Assembly (NCBI RefSeq): GCF_000308535.1
Contig: NZ_BAFW01000094.1
Coordinates: 1-58,438, forward strand
Reading direction: 5' to 3'
Length of the DNA: 58,438 nt
Origin: Nocardia cerradoensis NBRC 101014
GTDB lineage: Bacteria; Actinomycetota; Actinomycetes; Mycobacteriales; Mycobacteriaceae
Positions within the stretch are counted from its first letter, which is position 1; each line of letters opens with the position of its first letter. Positions 17,462 to 25,797 of this stretch are shown here, one piece after another. Below the pieces are notes generated by a model. That model did not search any database and had not been told where the DNA came from. It was given only the letters and a program-made list of their open reading frames with translations. A program made the position numbers and the translations under genes.

Positions 17462-18445
17462 CTACCCGGCGTGTGATCGCATAAACCGCGCCCGCGCCCG
17501 CCGCTGCGCGAACCACGCCAGTGTCCGGCGCAAACCCTCTTCCGGCGAGACGGTGGGTTCCCAGCCGAGCAGCGCACGGGCGGAACCGATATCGGGACAC
17601 CGCCGCCGCGGATCGTCGACCGGGGTGTCGAGCGATCGGATCGGTGAGTGACCGCCACCGAGCCGCTGGATCAGCGCGGCGATCTCGTTGACGGTCATCT
17701 CCTGTGGATTCCCGATGTTCATCGGACCACGATGACCGGACTCCGCCAGTGCGAGCAGCCCGCGCACGGTGTCGTCGACATAGCAGATGGAGCGCGTCTG
17801 TTCGCCGTCGCCGGTGATGGTGAGTGGTTCCCCGGCCAGCACCTGGTCGATAAAGGCGGGCACCATCCGGCCGTCGTCGGCACGCATGCCGGGGCCGTAG
17901 GTATTGAAGATGCGGGCGATCGCCACATCGGTGCCGCGGTCGCGGTGATAGGCGGTCACCAGGGCCTCCGCGTACCGCTTCGCCTCGTCGTACACACTGC
18001 GCGGGCCGACGGGATTGACGTTGCCCCAATAGGTTTCGCGCTGCGGATGTTCGGCCGGATCACCGTAGACCTCGCTCGTCGAGGCCAGCAGCAACCGCGC
18101 GCCGTGGCGATCCGCCAGCTCGAGCGCCGCCGCGGTGCCGTCCGCCCCGGCTCGCAACGTCTGCACCCCGAGCCGGGCATAGTGGATCGGCGACGCCGGT
18201 GAGGCGAGATGCGCCACGAGATCGACCGGACCGATATCCGGCAGCCCCTGGGTCACGTCGTGGGCGAGAAACCGGAAATCCGGATACTTTTCCAGTTCCG
18301 CGATATTGTCCGGATCTCCGGTGGCGAAGTTGTCCACACCCACGACCGCCGTGCCGCGTTCGAGCAGGGCCGTGCACAGGTGGGTGCCGATGAATCCGGC
18401 ACACCCGGTCACGGCCGCCCGGCGAAACCGCGGCGCGCTCGCCAT
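17462..18445 (-). CDS. NAD-dependent epimerase/dehydratase, UDP-glucuronate decarboxylase-like
   Basis: A 327-residue extended SDR: AVTGCAGFIGTHLCTALL cofactor motif, HLASPASPIHYARLGVQTL resembling UXS-type enzymes, STSEVYGDP, YDEAKRYAEAL (Tyr/Lys pair) and ARIFNTYGPGMRADDGR. UXS converts UDP-glucuronate to UDP-xylose, and the ugd gene three genes downstream supplies that substrate. A dTDP-glucose-type dehydratase or HldD-type epimerase is less likely from the HYxR and YDEAKR segments. The start lies 2 bp after the catalase stop. Confidence 0.7.
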   Translation of the reverse strand: MASAPRFRRAAVTGCAGFIGTHLCTALLERGTAVVGVDNFATGDPDNIAELEKYPDFRFLAHDVTQGLPDIGPVDLVAHLASPASPIHYARLGVQTLRAGADGTAAALELADRHGARLLLASTSEVYGDPAEHPQRETYWGNVNPVGPRSVYDEAKRYAEALVTAYHRDRGTDVAIARIFNTYGPGMRADDGRMVPAFIDQVLAGEPLTITGDGEQTRSICYVDDTVRGLLALAESGHRGPMNIGNPQEMTVNEIAALIQRLGGGHSPIRSLDTPVDDPRRRCPDIGSARALLGWEPTVSPEEGLRRTLAWFAQRRARARFMRSHAG

Positions 18446-18447
18446 CG

Positions 18448-20517
18448 TCAGCTCTCGAACCGGGCCCAGTACCGGACTTCCCGGCACCGGCCGAGGAAAT
18501 CGGCCACCGATGCGCCGGCCGCGAGATCCATGACACCGGCATCGAGTTCGCCGGTCAGTCCCGCGGCAGCGAAGAGCGAACCCGCATTGCGGTGAGCGAT
18601 GAACTTGCCGTGCGCGTAGGCGTCGCTGACGAAATCGCGCGCCGGCGGCAGCGTGGCGAGTTCGGCGGCGCCGGCGTCGGTCGCGAGGATCACGACCGCG
18701 TCGTAGAGCACCGACGGTCCGCCGTCGATCTTCTGGTCCGCTTCGATGCGTCCGCCGTCGTCGGTCGTGACACCGCCGACCTTCGGCGCGATGACCTCGA
18801 GAATCGCCTGCTCCGCCTGCACCGCGTCGCGCACCTCGGCGAATGCCTTCGCGTCGACGCCGTCGGTGACCAGCACGCCGATCTTGCGTCCCGCGATGCT
18901 GTCCGGGCCGTTGCGCACGATGCTGAGGGCCGGTGAGGGCGGCAGATCGGTGATCGGCTCGCGTGCGCAACGCGCCGGTTCCGGCAGTTCCGCGAGGCCG
19001 AGGCCGTCGGCGACCGCCGTGGCCAGATCCTCGTGGACGTTGCGCAGCGCGCCGACGACCCGGGCACGGATCTCGACTCGATCGCATTTGCTCAGCTCGA
19101 AGACGAACGCGTCGACGATGTGCTGCTGTTCGATACTCGTCTGGCTCACGAAGAACTGGCGGGCCTGGCTGTAATGGTCGGCGAAACTCTCCGCCCGCAG
19201 CCGGCGTTCGGGACCCGAAATCGTCTCGGGATAGGTCGTGAAGCCGCGTTCGGGATCCTCGCGCGGACCCTTGATGTCGTCGGGCCAGGAATTGGGCTCG
19301 TAATTGACGCGGCCCTTCGGATTGACCATGGCCATATGGCCGTCCTGCTGGAATGTCGCGAACGGGCACTTGGGCGCGTTCACGGGCAGGTGCGTGAAGT
19401 TGGGGCTGCCGAGCCGCTTGAGTTGCGTATCGAGATACGAGAAGTTCCGGCCTTGCAGCAGTGGATCGTTCGTGAAATCGATGCCCGGCACGATGTTCTG
19501 CGTGCAGAAGGCGACCTGCTCGGTTTCGGCGAAGAAATTGTCGACGACCCGGTTCAGCACCAGCTTGCCGACCGGACGCACCGGCACTTCCTCTTCCGGA
19601 ATGATCTTCGTCGGATCCAGGATGTCGAAGGCGAAGCGATCGGCGAAGTCGTCGTCGAACAGCTGCATGCCCAGTTCCCATTCCGGATAGTCACCGGACT
19701 GGATGGCATCCCACAGATCGCGGCGATGGAAATCGGGATCGGCGCCGTTGATCTTCAGCGCCTCGTTCCACACCACCGACTGCAATCCCTGCTTCGGCTT
19801 CCAATGGAATTTCACGAAGGTCGAGCGGCCCTCGGCATTCACCAGCCGGAAGGTGTGGACACCGAATCCCTCCATGAACCGGAACGAGCGCGGGATGGCC
19901 CGGTCGGACATGATCCACAGCAGCATGTGGGTCGATTCGGGGGTGAGCGAGACGAAATCCCAGAAATTGTCGTGCGCGGTCTGGGCCTGCGGAAAACCGC
20001 GGTCGGGTTCCTGTTTGGCGGCGTGGACCATATCCGGGAACTTGATGGGGTCCTGGATGAAGAAGACCGGAATATTGTTTCCGACCAGATCCCAGTTACC
20101 TTCTCGGGTATACAGTTTCACCGCGAAACCGCGGACGTCACGGGCGAGATCGAACGACCCCTTGTTCCCGGCCACCGTGGAGAACCGGACGAATGCCTCG
20201 GTCCGGCGACCGGCCTCCTGGAAAGGATCGGCCCGGGTCAGATCGGACAGCGAGTCGTAGTTCTCGAAGTAGCCGTGCACGCCGAAACCGCGGGCATGAA
20301 CCACGCGCTCCGGAATCCGCTCGTGGTCGAAGTGGAAGATCTTCTCGCGAAAATGGAAATCCTCCAGCAGCGCGGGCCCGCGCTCCCCCGCCCGCAATGT
20401 GTTCTGATCGTCTCCGACCACCACACCCTGCTGGGTGGTCAGCCGCACGTCGTCTCCGGATGCCTCCTGGTGGGTTTCGCCGCCGTTGCCCGGCCGACCC
20501 GCCACGTTGTCCGTCAT
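18448..20517 (-). CDS. katE: Large-subunit catalase, KatE/HPII type
   Basis: A 689-residue catalase of the large-subunit clade. It has the distal-histidine region [14 protein letters not shown], the heme-proximal [18 protein letters not shown] tyrosine region, and from about residue 535 a flavodoxin/GATase-like C-terminal domain ([15 protein letters not shown]) found only in large catalases. It decomposes hydrogen peroxide in the cytoplasm. A GGAGG site precedes the ATG by 7 bp and a sigma-B/F-like promoter lies 49-73 bp upstream. Only 2 bp separate its stop from the glycan-locus epimerase, so read-through into that operon is likely. Confidence 0.93.
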   Translation of the reverse strand: MTDNVAGRPGNGGETHQEASGDDVRLTTQQGVVVGDDQNTLRAGERGPALLEDFHFREKIFHFDHERIPERVVHARGFGVHGYFENYDSLSDLTRADPFQEAGRRTEAFVRFSTVAGNKGSFDLARDVRGFAVKLYTREGNWDLVGNNIPVFFIQDPIKFPDMVHAAKQEPDRGFPQAQTAHDNFWDFVSLTPESTHMLLWIMSDRAIPRSFRFMEGFGVHTFRLVNAEGRSTFVKFHWKPKQGLQSVVWNEALKINGADPDFHRRDLWDAIQSGDYPEWELGMQLFDDDFADRFAFDILDPTKIIPEEEVPVRPVGKLVLNRVVDNFFAETEQVAFCTQNIVPGIDFTNDPLLQGRNFSYLDTQLKRLGSPNFTHLPVNAPKCPFATFQQDGHMAMVNPKGRVNYEPNSWPDDIKGPREDPERGFTTYPETISGPERRLRAESFADHYSQARQFFVSQTSIEQQHIVDAFVFELSKCDRVEIRARVVGALRNVHEDLATAVADGLGLAELPEPARCAREPITDLPPSPALSIVRNGPDSIAGRKIGVLVTDGVDAKAFAEVRDAVQAEQAILEVIAPKVGGVTTDDGGRIEADQKIDGGPSVLYDAVVILATDAGAAELATLPPARDFVSDAYAHGKFIAHRNAGSLFAAAGLTGELDAGVMDLAAGASVADFLGRCREVRYWARFES

Positions 20518-20855
20518 CTCCCGACCTCCTGCCGCTGTACGCCGAACCGTTCGGTCACCGAGCCGATACCCGCCCGCCACAGCGGCAAACGTTCGCGCGG
20601 CTATCGACAGGGCCACGCGGTAAACATCAGCGAGGGAGCGCACCGGACCCCGACATCGAGCGAAAATCGTTGCACCCCTCGGCATCCCGATCGATCAGCC
20701 GGTGGACGGCTCGGGCCGGCCCTGGAGACGGCGAGTCCGGGCAGCACGACGGCAAACCGATACCTCCGTGCGCCCGGCTATGGCGTTCACGACCGGTGAT
20801 CACCCACGAGATCACCCGGGCCGCGATACCTGTTCCCCCGCGGTGCCGGCAGCAG
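20518..20855. other. 338-bp non-coding region upstream of katE
   Basis: No gene is recognisable here. It contains the sigma-B/F-like katE promoter at 20566-20590; the rest, up to the stop of the small gene at 20856, shows no clear terminator or repeat. Confidence 0.5.
20566..20590 (-). promoter_or_regulatory. Sigma-B/F-like promoter of katE
   Basis: Minus-strand GTTT (20590-20587), 15 bases, GGGTAT (20571-20566): a full match to the GTTT-N14/16-GGGTA(T) pattern of actinobacterial stress sigma factors. It lies 49 bp before the katE start codon. Confidence 0.65.
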
Positions 20856-21101
20856 TCAGTGCGCTCCCGCTCCGGCGAGGCGCTGCGCGAGGAGTTCCTT
20901 CCCCATATCCGCCCCCTTGCGGCTGTCGGCCTGCGCCCGCCGGAAGAAGTCTGCGAGTTCGGCGTCGCCGGCTCGCTCGGCATCGCGGCTGTAGACCTCC
21001 ATCCGCAAAGCGTTGCTCATACACTGTTCGGTGAACCAGACCAGGTTGTAGTCTTTGTCCAAGGTGCCCGTGAACTGCCCGGTTTCCTGTTCCTTACCCA
21101 T
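20856..21101 (-). CDS. Small conserved protein of unknown function next to katE
   Basis: An 81-residue, probably helical, charged protein (start MGKEQETGQFTGTLDKDYN, then WFTEQCMSNALRMEVYSRDA and FFRRAQADSRKGADMGKELL). I recognise it only as a type of small protein common in Nocardia-like actinobacteria; no function is known to me. The start at 21101 follows a GAGGAGG site by 6 bp; in-frame codons further upstream are unlikely. Its stress-type promoter suggests co-regulation with katE. Confidence 0.65.
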   Translation of the reverse strand: MGKEQETGQFTGTLDKDYNLVWFTEQCMSNALRMEVYSRDAERAGDAELADFFRRAQADSRKGADMGKELLAQRLAGAGAH

Positions 21102-21145
21102 CGTGATCCTCCTCGTCGGACGCATTTCCCTCCCCATCACGCGCA

Positions 21146-21171
21146 CTACCCGAGTCGATCGCGACTATTCC
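21146..21171 (-). promoter_or_regulatory. Sigma-B/F-like promoter for the small katE-linked gene
   Basis: Minus-strand GGAAT (21171-21167), 15 bases, GGGTAG (21151-21146), then TGCG; matches the mycobacterial SigF-type GGWWT/GGGTA pattern, 45 bp before the ATG at 21101. Confidence 0.45.
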
Positions 21172-21269
21172 TCGGCGGGTGACCGAAGTCCCTCCCGACG
21201 GCGGGCACCGGCCGGTGGACAAGGCCACAGCGACATCGCAGGCTGCACAGAGGAGTGAGGCCGAGCGCC

Positions 21270-21938
21270 ATGACCGAGCAGACGAAGAGATCGATCATCG
21301 CGACCGCGCTGCTGGCCGGGGCCGCCGTCCTGGTGGCGCCGGCGGTGGCTCCCGCCGATTCCCCCACCCGGACGGTGGGGCCCGGCACCTCGCTGGGCCT
21401 CTGCACGATCACCGCGGCCGGACACGACGCGGCGGGCAACGCGGTCGCCCTCACCGCCGGCCACTGCATGTTCAGCCCTGGACAGAGCGTGGTCGCGCCC
21501 GGCATCGGCAGAATCGGCCACTACGCCAGCTGGACAACCAAATGGGCTCTGCTGCAATCGGATTCGACCAGCGACTGGGCCGTCATCGCGCTTCGCCCCG
21601 GCCTCGGCATCTCGACGGAGGCCCCGAACGGCGCCGTCATCGACCACTTCGGCGCGGCCCCCGCCCCCGGCAGCCGCATCGACAAATACGGCAGCACCAC
21701 CCGGTCCACCAGCGGCCAGGTCGATTCGGTCGTCGACAACGTGATCCACACCTCCGTCCCGGGACTCAACGGCGACAGCGGCGCCCCCGCATATCAGGGC
21801 ACGGGCCTGGTGGGCATCGACTCGCAGATCAACCCCACGACACCGGACGGCCCGTTCTGGTTCTCCGGCATCGAGGGCGTGCTGGCCGAGATCAACTCCC
21901 GTCCGGGGATCGTCGGCTACGGCTTCCGAATCGGCTGA
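21270..21938 (+). CDS. Secreted trypsin-like serine protease
   Basis: A 222-residue protein with a signal peptide (MTEQTKRS, then a hydrophobic run, cleavage near APA at about residue 29) and the chymotrypsin-fold triad: His65 in LTAGHC, Asp102 in SDWAVIAL, Ser170 in LNGDSGAP. Only the mature protease domain follows, with no membrane anchor or PDZ. The exported enzyme's substrates are unknown. GTG at 21255 is an alternative start. The 3' end overlaps the convergent thioesterase gene by 22 bp. Confidence 0.8.
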   Translation: MTEQTKRSIIATALLAGAAVLVAPAVAPADSPTRTVGPGTSLGLCTITAAGHDAAGNAVALTAGHCMFSPGQSVVAPGIGRIGHYASWTTKWALLQSDSTSDWAVIALRPGLGISTEAPNGAVIDHFGAAPAPGSRIDKYGSTTRSTSGQVDSVVDNVIHTSVPGLNGDSGAPAYQGTGLVGIDSQINPTTPDGPFWFSGIEGVLAEINSRPGIVGYGFRIG

Positions 21939-22387
21939 TCCGATGTGCCGCTCAGACAGATCAGCGTCTGCTGGCCGGTGGCGATCAGCGTGCGCCGATC
22001 ATCCCGCACACCGAACACCTCCAGCCTGCACACGGTCAGCGTGCGCCCCGATTTGAGGACGACGCCCACCGCCTCGAGGTGATCCCCCTCGGCCGGCGCG
22101 AGCAGATTGATCTTGTACTCCACCGTCAGCACCGACGAGTCGTCGGGGAACAGCGTGTACGCCGCATACCCGCCGGCACTGTCCGCGATGGCGCTGGTCG
22201 CACCGGCATGCACATACCCGTGCTGCTGCGTCACCTCCGGCCGGTGCGGCAGTTCGATGTGCACCCGCCCCGGCCCGATATGGGCGAGCCGGGCGCCCAG
22301 ATGACGCATGAGCCCCTGCCGCTCGAAACTGTCCCGAATGCGCGCCCGCACAGCGGGACTCGCCTGCTCGTGCGCTGCCTCGTCCAT
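21917..22387 (-). CDS. PaaI-type hotdog thioesterase
   Basis: A 156-residue hotdog-fold protein with the PaaI/YdiI-like pattern QQHGYVHAGATSAIADSAGG (glycine-His turn and catalytic Asp on the central helix) and a VEYKINLLAPAEGD strand. It probably hydrolyses an acyl-CoA thioester. The ATG at 22387 has GAGGAG close upstream; an earlier in-frame ATG at 22420 is less supported. Confidence 0.75.
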   Translation of the reverse strand: MDEAAHEQASPAVRARIRDSFERQGLMRHLGARLAHIGPGRVHIELPHRPEVTQQHGYVHAGATSAIADSAGGYAAYTLFPDDSSVLTVEYKINLLAPAEGDHLEAVGVVLKSGRTLTVCRLEVFGVRDDRRTLIATGQQTLICLSGTSDQPIRKP

Positions 22388-22460
22388 CGATCTCCTCGTG
22401 AGCCCGTTCGCGGCGCACATCGTATCCCCCGCGTACTGCGACCACCCGGCGGCGATGGCG

Positions 22461-22952
22461 TCAAGCGGTCAGCTGGAAGCGGACGAGGCGGGTTCTGGCG
22501 GCCGCGTCCCGGAGCTCTTGTTGTGTGGGCTGCCGGTCGCCGGGGAGTCCGAGCATCAGGCCTTTGGCCGCCTTGGGGCCCTTGCGGTCGGCGAACTCTT
22601 TCAGGACTGCGACGATCTCGCCGGGCCCTTCGATGACGACCGGGACGGCTATGCGGTTCCGGCCGCGGATGCGTAGACCGACGGTGGGTCCGCCGCGCAG
22701 GTTGATGACCCAGCCGAGGTGGCTCGACAGGGCGAGGACGGTACCGGGATCCCAGTCGAAGTACCCGATGGGGATGGTGAACCGGCGGCCGCTCTTGCGG
22801 CCGGTATAGGTGAGCAGCATGAGTCGGCCGCTGAGCGGCTTGTGGAACGGAGATGCCAGCAATGGGCGAATTATCTTGTTGGCGAACCGGAAAATCCATG
22901 GCGGTGGCGGACCGGGCCGGTTCACGGCGGCGGACTGGCCGGGGTTGGTCAT
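22461..22952 (-). CDS. Deazaflavin (F420)-dependent nitroreductase family protein
   Basis: A 163-residue protein of the split-barrel DDN family: LMLLTYTGRKSGRRFTIPIG and a following SSHLGWVINLRGGP are characteristic of the F420-binding fold. Members reduce nitro compounds, quinones or similar with reduced F420. The start at 22952 overlaps the stop of the upstream DsbA-like gene as ATGA, suggesting one transcript. Confidence 0.8.
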   Translation of the reverse strand: MTNPGQSAAVNRPGPPPPWIFRFANKIIRPLLASPFHKPLSGRLMLLTYTGRKSGRRFTIPIGYFDWDPGTVLALSSHLGWVINLRGGPTVGLRIRGRNRIAVPVVIEGPGEIVAVLKEFADRKGPKAAKGLMLGLPGDRQPTQQELRDAAARTRLVRFQLTA

Positions 22953-23686
22953 CGTGCTGTCCTGTCTGTCGTGATTGGCGGGTAGAGCGCAGCCGTCGGG
23001 CCCGCACACGGACCTTCCGCCGGGTCGTCCACGGCGGCCGGATGGGACTCGTCCCAGGCCCGGCGCAGAGTGTCGAGCAGACTGTCGCTCGTGTGCGCAC
23101 CTGCCACACCGAACTTGCCGTCGACAAGGATGAAAGGGGCACCCGCGGCACCCAATCGCCGAGCCCGTGCGAGCTCGTCCTGGACCTGCGGGCGATGGCG
23201 GCGTTCGGTCAAAGCGCGCCGGGTCTCGGCTCGGTCCAGTCCGAGTTCCTCGCCCAGGTCGAGCAAATCGTCGAGGGCGAAGACCGGCCGTGCCTGACCG
23301 AAGTAGGCCCGGAAAATCGCATCCCAGGCCGCGCGGTTGCAGCCCTCGGTCGTGGCGTGTGCGAGGAACTCGTGCGCCAGATCGGTGTTGCCGACCCGGT
23401 TGTCCAGCACCCGATACGGGCTCAGCCCCTCGGCCTCGGCCAGCGCCTCGATCCGGCGCGTCGACACCTCCGCCTGCGCGCCGCTGACACCGTGCTGCCG
23501 CAACAGCGCCGCACGGACACCGATCGTGCGATCGGCGGGGAAGGCGCTGCTCAGTGGGAACGAGCGATGTAGGACCTCGATCCGTGTGCCGTGCTCGAGT
23601 CGGAACTGCTGGACAGCCCGGTCCAGGCGGTGACTACCCAGCCCGCACCACGGACATGTCACCTCGGCCCAGATCTCCACGCGCAT
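22949..23686 (-). CDS. DsbA/FrnE-family thiol oxidoreductase
   Basis: A 245-residue cytoplasmic thioredoxin-fold protein of the 2-hydroxychromene-2-carboxylate isomerase/FrnE type: N-terminal EIWAEVTCPWCGLG with the CPWC active site, a helical insertion, and GAPFILVDGKFGVAGAH near the C-terminus. No signal peptide. The start at 23686 has GGAGG 6 bp upstream. It is divergent from the HxlR gene, a usual pairing for redox-responsive regulation. Confidence 0.8.
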   Translation of the reverse strand: MRVEIWAEVTCPWCGLGSHRLDRAVQQFRLEHGTRIEVLHRSFPLSSAFPADRTIGVRAALLRQHGVSGAQAEVSTRRIEALAEAEGLSPYRVLDNRVGNTDLAHEFLAHATTEGCNRAAWDAIFRAYFGQARPVFALDDLLDLGEELGLDRAETRRALTERRHRPQVQDELARARRLGAAGAPFILVDGKFGVAGAHTSDSLLDTLRRAWDESHPAAVDDPAEGPCAGPTAALYPPITTDRTAR

Positions 23687-23791
23687 GCCACACCTCCAAT
23701 TCATATTATTTGTTCGTAACGCCATAATGGACCGGTATCGGAGGCGGTACAAAAGGCACAGCGGTGTGCGTGACGGAGAGGAATGTGCGTC
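23687..23791. promoter_or_regulatory. AT-rich divergent promoter region, candidate HxlR operator
   Basis: In very G+C-rich surroundings bases ~23698-23733 are AT-rich, with a -10-like TAATAT on the minus strand and a loosely symmetric pair CATATTAT / ATAATGG. It serves the DsbA-nitroreductase pair leftward and hxlR rightward; HxlR autoregulation here is inferred. Confidence 0.4.
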
Positions 23792-24193
23792 ATGGAGCTC
23801 ACGAACGATTCGGGCGGGGCGGCGGCAGTGGGGCCGTGCGCGAGCATCCCCGCCGAGCACATGGATTTCATCCGCCAGGTACTCGACCGCGTCGGCGACA
23901 AGTGGAGCCTGCTGGTGATCGCCGTGCTGGACACCGGCCCCCTTCGCTACACCGACCTGCAGCGCCAGGTGCCCGGCATTTCCCAGCGCATGCTCACCCT
24001 CACCCTGCGCCAACTGCAGCAGGACGGATTGATCAGCCGCACCGCCTACGCCGAGGTCCCCCCGCGCGTGGAGTACGCGCTCACCTCACTCGGCCGAGGT
24101 CTCCACGAAATCGTCTCTTCCCTGATCGGCTGGGCCGCCGAACATCACGACGAGATCCGCGCCCATCACGCACGCACCGCCATCGCACCCTGA
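23792..24193 (+). CDS. HxlR-family winged-helix regulator
   Basis: A 133-residue protein with the HxlR helix pattern VGDKWSLLVIAVLDTGPLRYTDLQ and ISQRMLTLTLRQLQQDGLI, then the wing RTAYAEVPPRVEYALT. Residue 10-24 includes a cysteine (GPCAS) that could sense thiol stress. Two ATG codons are in frame (23783 and 23792); the second has the better-spaced AGAGGA site. It likely controls the divergent DsbA-like operon. Confidence 0.82.
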   Translation: MELTNDSGGAAAVGPCASIPAEHMDFIRQVLDRVGDKWSLLVIAVLDTGPLRYTDLQRQVPGISQRMLTLTLRQLQQDGLISRTAYAEVPPRVEYALTSLGRGLHEIVSSLIGWAAEHHDEIRAHHARTAIAP

Positions 24194-24226
24194 ACCGTTC
24201 AGCCCCAGGTGTCCGAGCCTGCGCGG

Positions 24227-24883
24227 CTATCCGAGGATGATCGTCAGTCCGATGGCGGCTGCGACAACGGCGGCGACGATGAGGAGTGCCGCGACGACCC
24301 GCGATGTCATGGGCAGTGCTGCCTGCAGGTGGGCGAGCATGCGATGTCCGGCCTCGGTCGGGCAGAGCAACAGCGCGAACACGAGCGCGACGACGGGCGC
24401 AACCGCGATCACGACGAAGACCGTGGAAAGGCCCAGGCGCGAGGCCATGGTCTCGTCGGCCATGACGGCGATGGCCCCGTAGAACGGTGCCGAGGTCAGC
24501 GACTGGGCCGTCCAGATGATCAGACCGAGCGCGATGGCCGCGACCGGGTGCAGATCGCGATGCACCGGCAGCGACATCGGCGGGCGGAGAAATCCGCGCA
24601 CCGACATACCGATGACCAGTACCGCACCTACCACCACGATCACGGCAACAGCCGCCGGAGACAGCGAGTCGAGGGCTCGGTGCACGAGCTGCAGGATCAC
24701 CGTGAACGAGAACACCAGGGTCAGCGCCAGCCCGCAGATCCCACCGATCATGAACGACACGGCTGTCCTCGCATACGCCGCCCGCGAAGCGCTCGATACC
24801 CACACAAAGGAGACCGCAAGCAACGCAAGGACATTCACGGAGTCCACTACCGCGAGCGGAACGATCGAGAACAACGAATTCAT
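24227..24883 (-). CDS. Polytopic membrane protein, LysE/GAP-like, function unknown
   Basis: The 218-residue product has about six hydrophobic helices (for example VVDSVNVLALLAVSFVWV, MIGGICGLALTLVFSFTVIL, AAVAVIVVVGAVLVIGM, and a C-terminal VVAALLIVAAVVAAAIGLTI). Layout resembles small exporter-like GAP/LysE membrane proteins, but no diagnostic motif is visible. ATG at 24883 is chosen; GTG at 24913 in the same frame is possible. No clear operon partner. Confidence 0.6.
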   Translation of the reverse strand: MNSLFSIVPLAVVDSVNVLALLAVSFVWVSSASRAAYARTAVSFMIGGICGLALTLVFSFTVILQLVHRALDSLSPAAVAVIVVVGAVLVIGMSVRGFLRPPMSLPVHRDLHPVAAIALGLIIWTAQSLTSAPFYGAIAVMADETMASRLGLSTVFVVIAVAPVVALVFALLLCPTEAGHRMLAHLQAALPMTSRVVAALLIVAAVVAAAIGLTIILG

Positions 24884-25092
24884 AGCCCCGTGATTGTGCA
24901 GCAGCGCACTCACAACCGGCTCGATGACCCCACCGGCGTCACTTGCCCCTCACGCCACACACCCTGCAATGCGACTGCGGCGGTAGCTGTCCATCTGGGG
25001 GTACGCCCCGACACCACAGCGATGACCGGGAACGAACAGCATCGAAATAGGGCGCGAATCCGAATTTCTTGACACTTGCCGGTCAGAAAAGA

Positions 25093-25127
25093 AGCAGGTC
25101 AAGCCCGGTTAGCGGGCTTGACCTGCT
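25093..25127 (-). terminator. Strong intrinsic terminator after tRNA-Asn
   Basis: A perfect 15-bp inverted repeat (25093-25107 and 25113-25127) with a 5-base loop, followed on the minus strand by the T-rich TTCTTTTCT. It starts 7 bp beyond the tRNA 3' end. Confidence 0.9.
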
Positions 25128-25134
25128 GTTTCTG

Positions 25135-25207
25135 CTCCCCCATCTGGACTCGAACCAGAAACCTGCCGATTAACAGTCGGCTGCTCTGCCAATTGAGCTA
25201 TAGGGGA
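25135..25207 (-). tRNA. tRNA-Asn (anticodon GTT)
   Basis: A 73-nt cloverleaf: acceptor TCCCCTA paired with TGGGGGA (one G-U), D-stem GCTC/GAGC with AATTGGCA loop, anticodon stem GCCGA/TCGGC with loop CTGTTAA (GTT), T-stem CTGG/CCAG with TTCGAGT, discriminator G. CCA is not encoded. An AT-richer TAAGCTAAAG stretch 40-50 bp upstream may be its -10 region. Confidence 0.96.
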
Positions 25208-25491
25208 TTGCTCCGGTTCAGCCCGTGTGGGCTGGCCGAGCACAAACTTTAGCTTATGTCCGGTCCGCTCCCCAAATCGGCCCGGGAGCTGGGGAAATGC
25301 GGAACGTGGTGGCAGGTCCGGGGCGCGCGACGCGGGCGCCAACCGGGCTGTGCGGGTGAGGAATTCGAAGGGCCGGCGCCGGGGATCGGAAATTGTCGGT
25401 GGGGTCTGGCAAGGTGGTGCCGGATCGACAGTCCGGCTCGGTGTCGGGCAGGATGTACGGCGCGGACAGCTACTGGGAGGAGCCCGAAAGA

Positions 25492-25737
25492 ATGCTGCGG
25501 TTGATCATCGGCGTCGCAGCCGGTTACGTGCTGGGGGCCAAGGCGGGGCGGGCTCGCTACGAGCAGATCAGCAAGACCACCCGTGCTGTCGCCGCCAGCC
25601 CGGTCACCCGCAAGCTGGTCCAGGCCAGCCGCCAGAAGCTGTCGGATCGACTCAATACCCAGCCGCGGCTCGAACCCATGGAGCCGATCGACGAGCGCAC
25701 CACCGTCCTCGTCCCTCAGGACCAGCTCCGGCGCTGA
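25492..25737 (+). CDS. Small YtxH-like membrane-associated protein
   Basis: An 81-residue protein starting MLRLIIGVAAGYVLGAKAG, a short N-terminal hydrophobic helix with glycines, followed by a basic amphipathic region (RARYEQISKTTRAVAASPVT) as in YtxH-type proteins, and an acidic/hydrophilic tail. Function unknown. The start at 25492 follows GGAGG by about 11 bp; an in-frame ATG at 25453 would add 13 residues. Confidence 0.6.
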   Translation: MLRLIIGVAAGYVLGAKAGRARYEQISKTTRAVAASPVTRKLVQASRQKLSDRLNTQPRLEPMEPIDERTTVLVPQDQLRR

Positions 25738-25797
25738 GCCGCGAACCCGGGGCCCGCGGCCGGCGTCCTCGCCGGTCCGCGTGCCTCCGAACGCGCC

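Noticed and set aside
17462..18445. HldD ADP-heptose 6-epimerase as identity of the epimerase
   Set aside because: The HYxR and YDEAKR segments fit UDP-glucuronate decarboxylases, and ugd is in the same operon; HldD hallmarks are not seen.
25093..25207. tRNA-Asn as an integration site for a mobile element
   Set aside because: No integrase, no duplicated 3' end and no phage-type gene nearby; the long palindrome is explained as a terminator.
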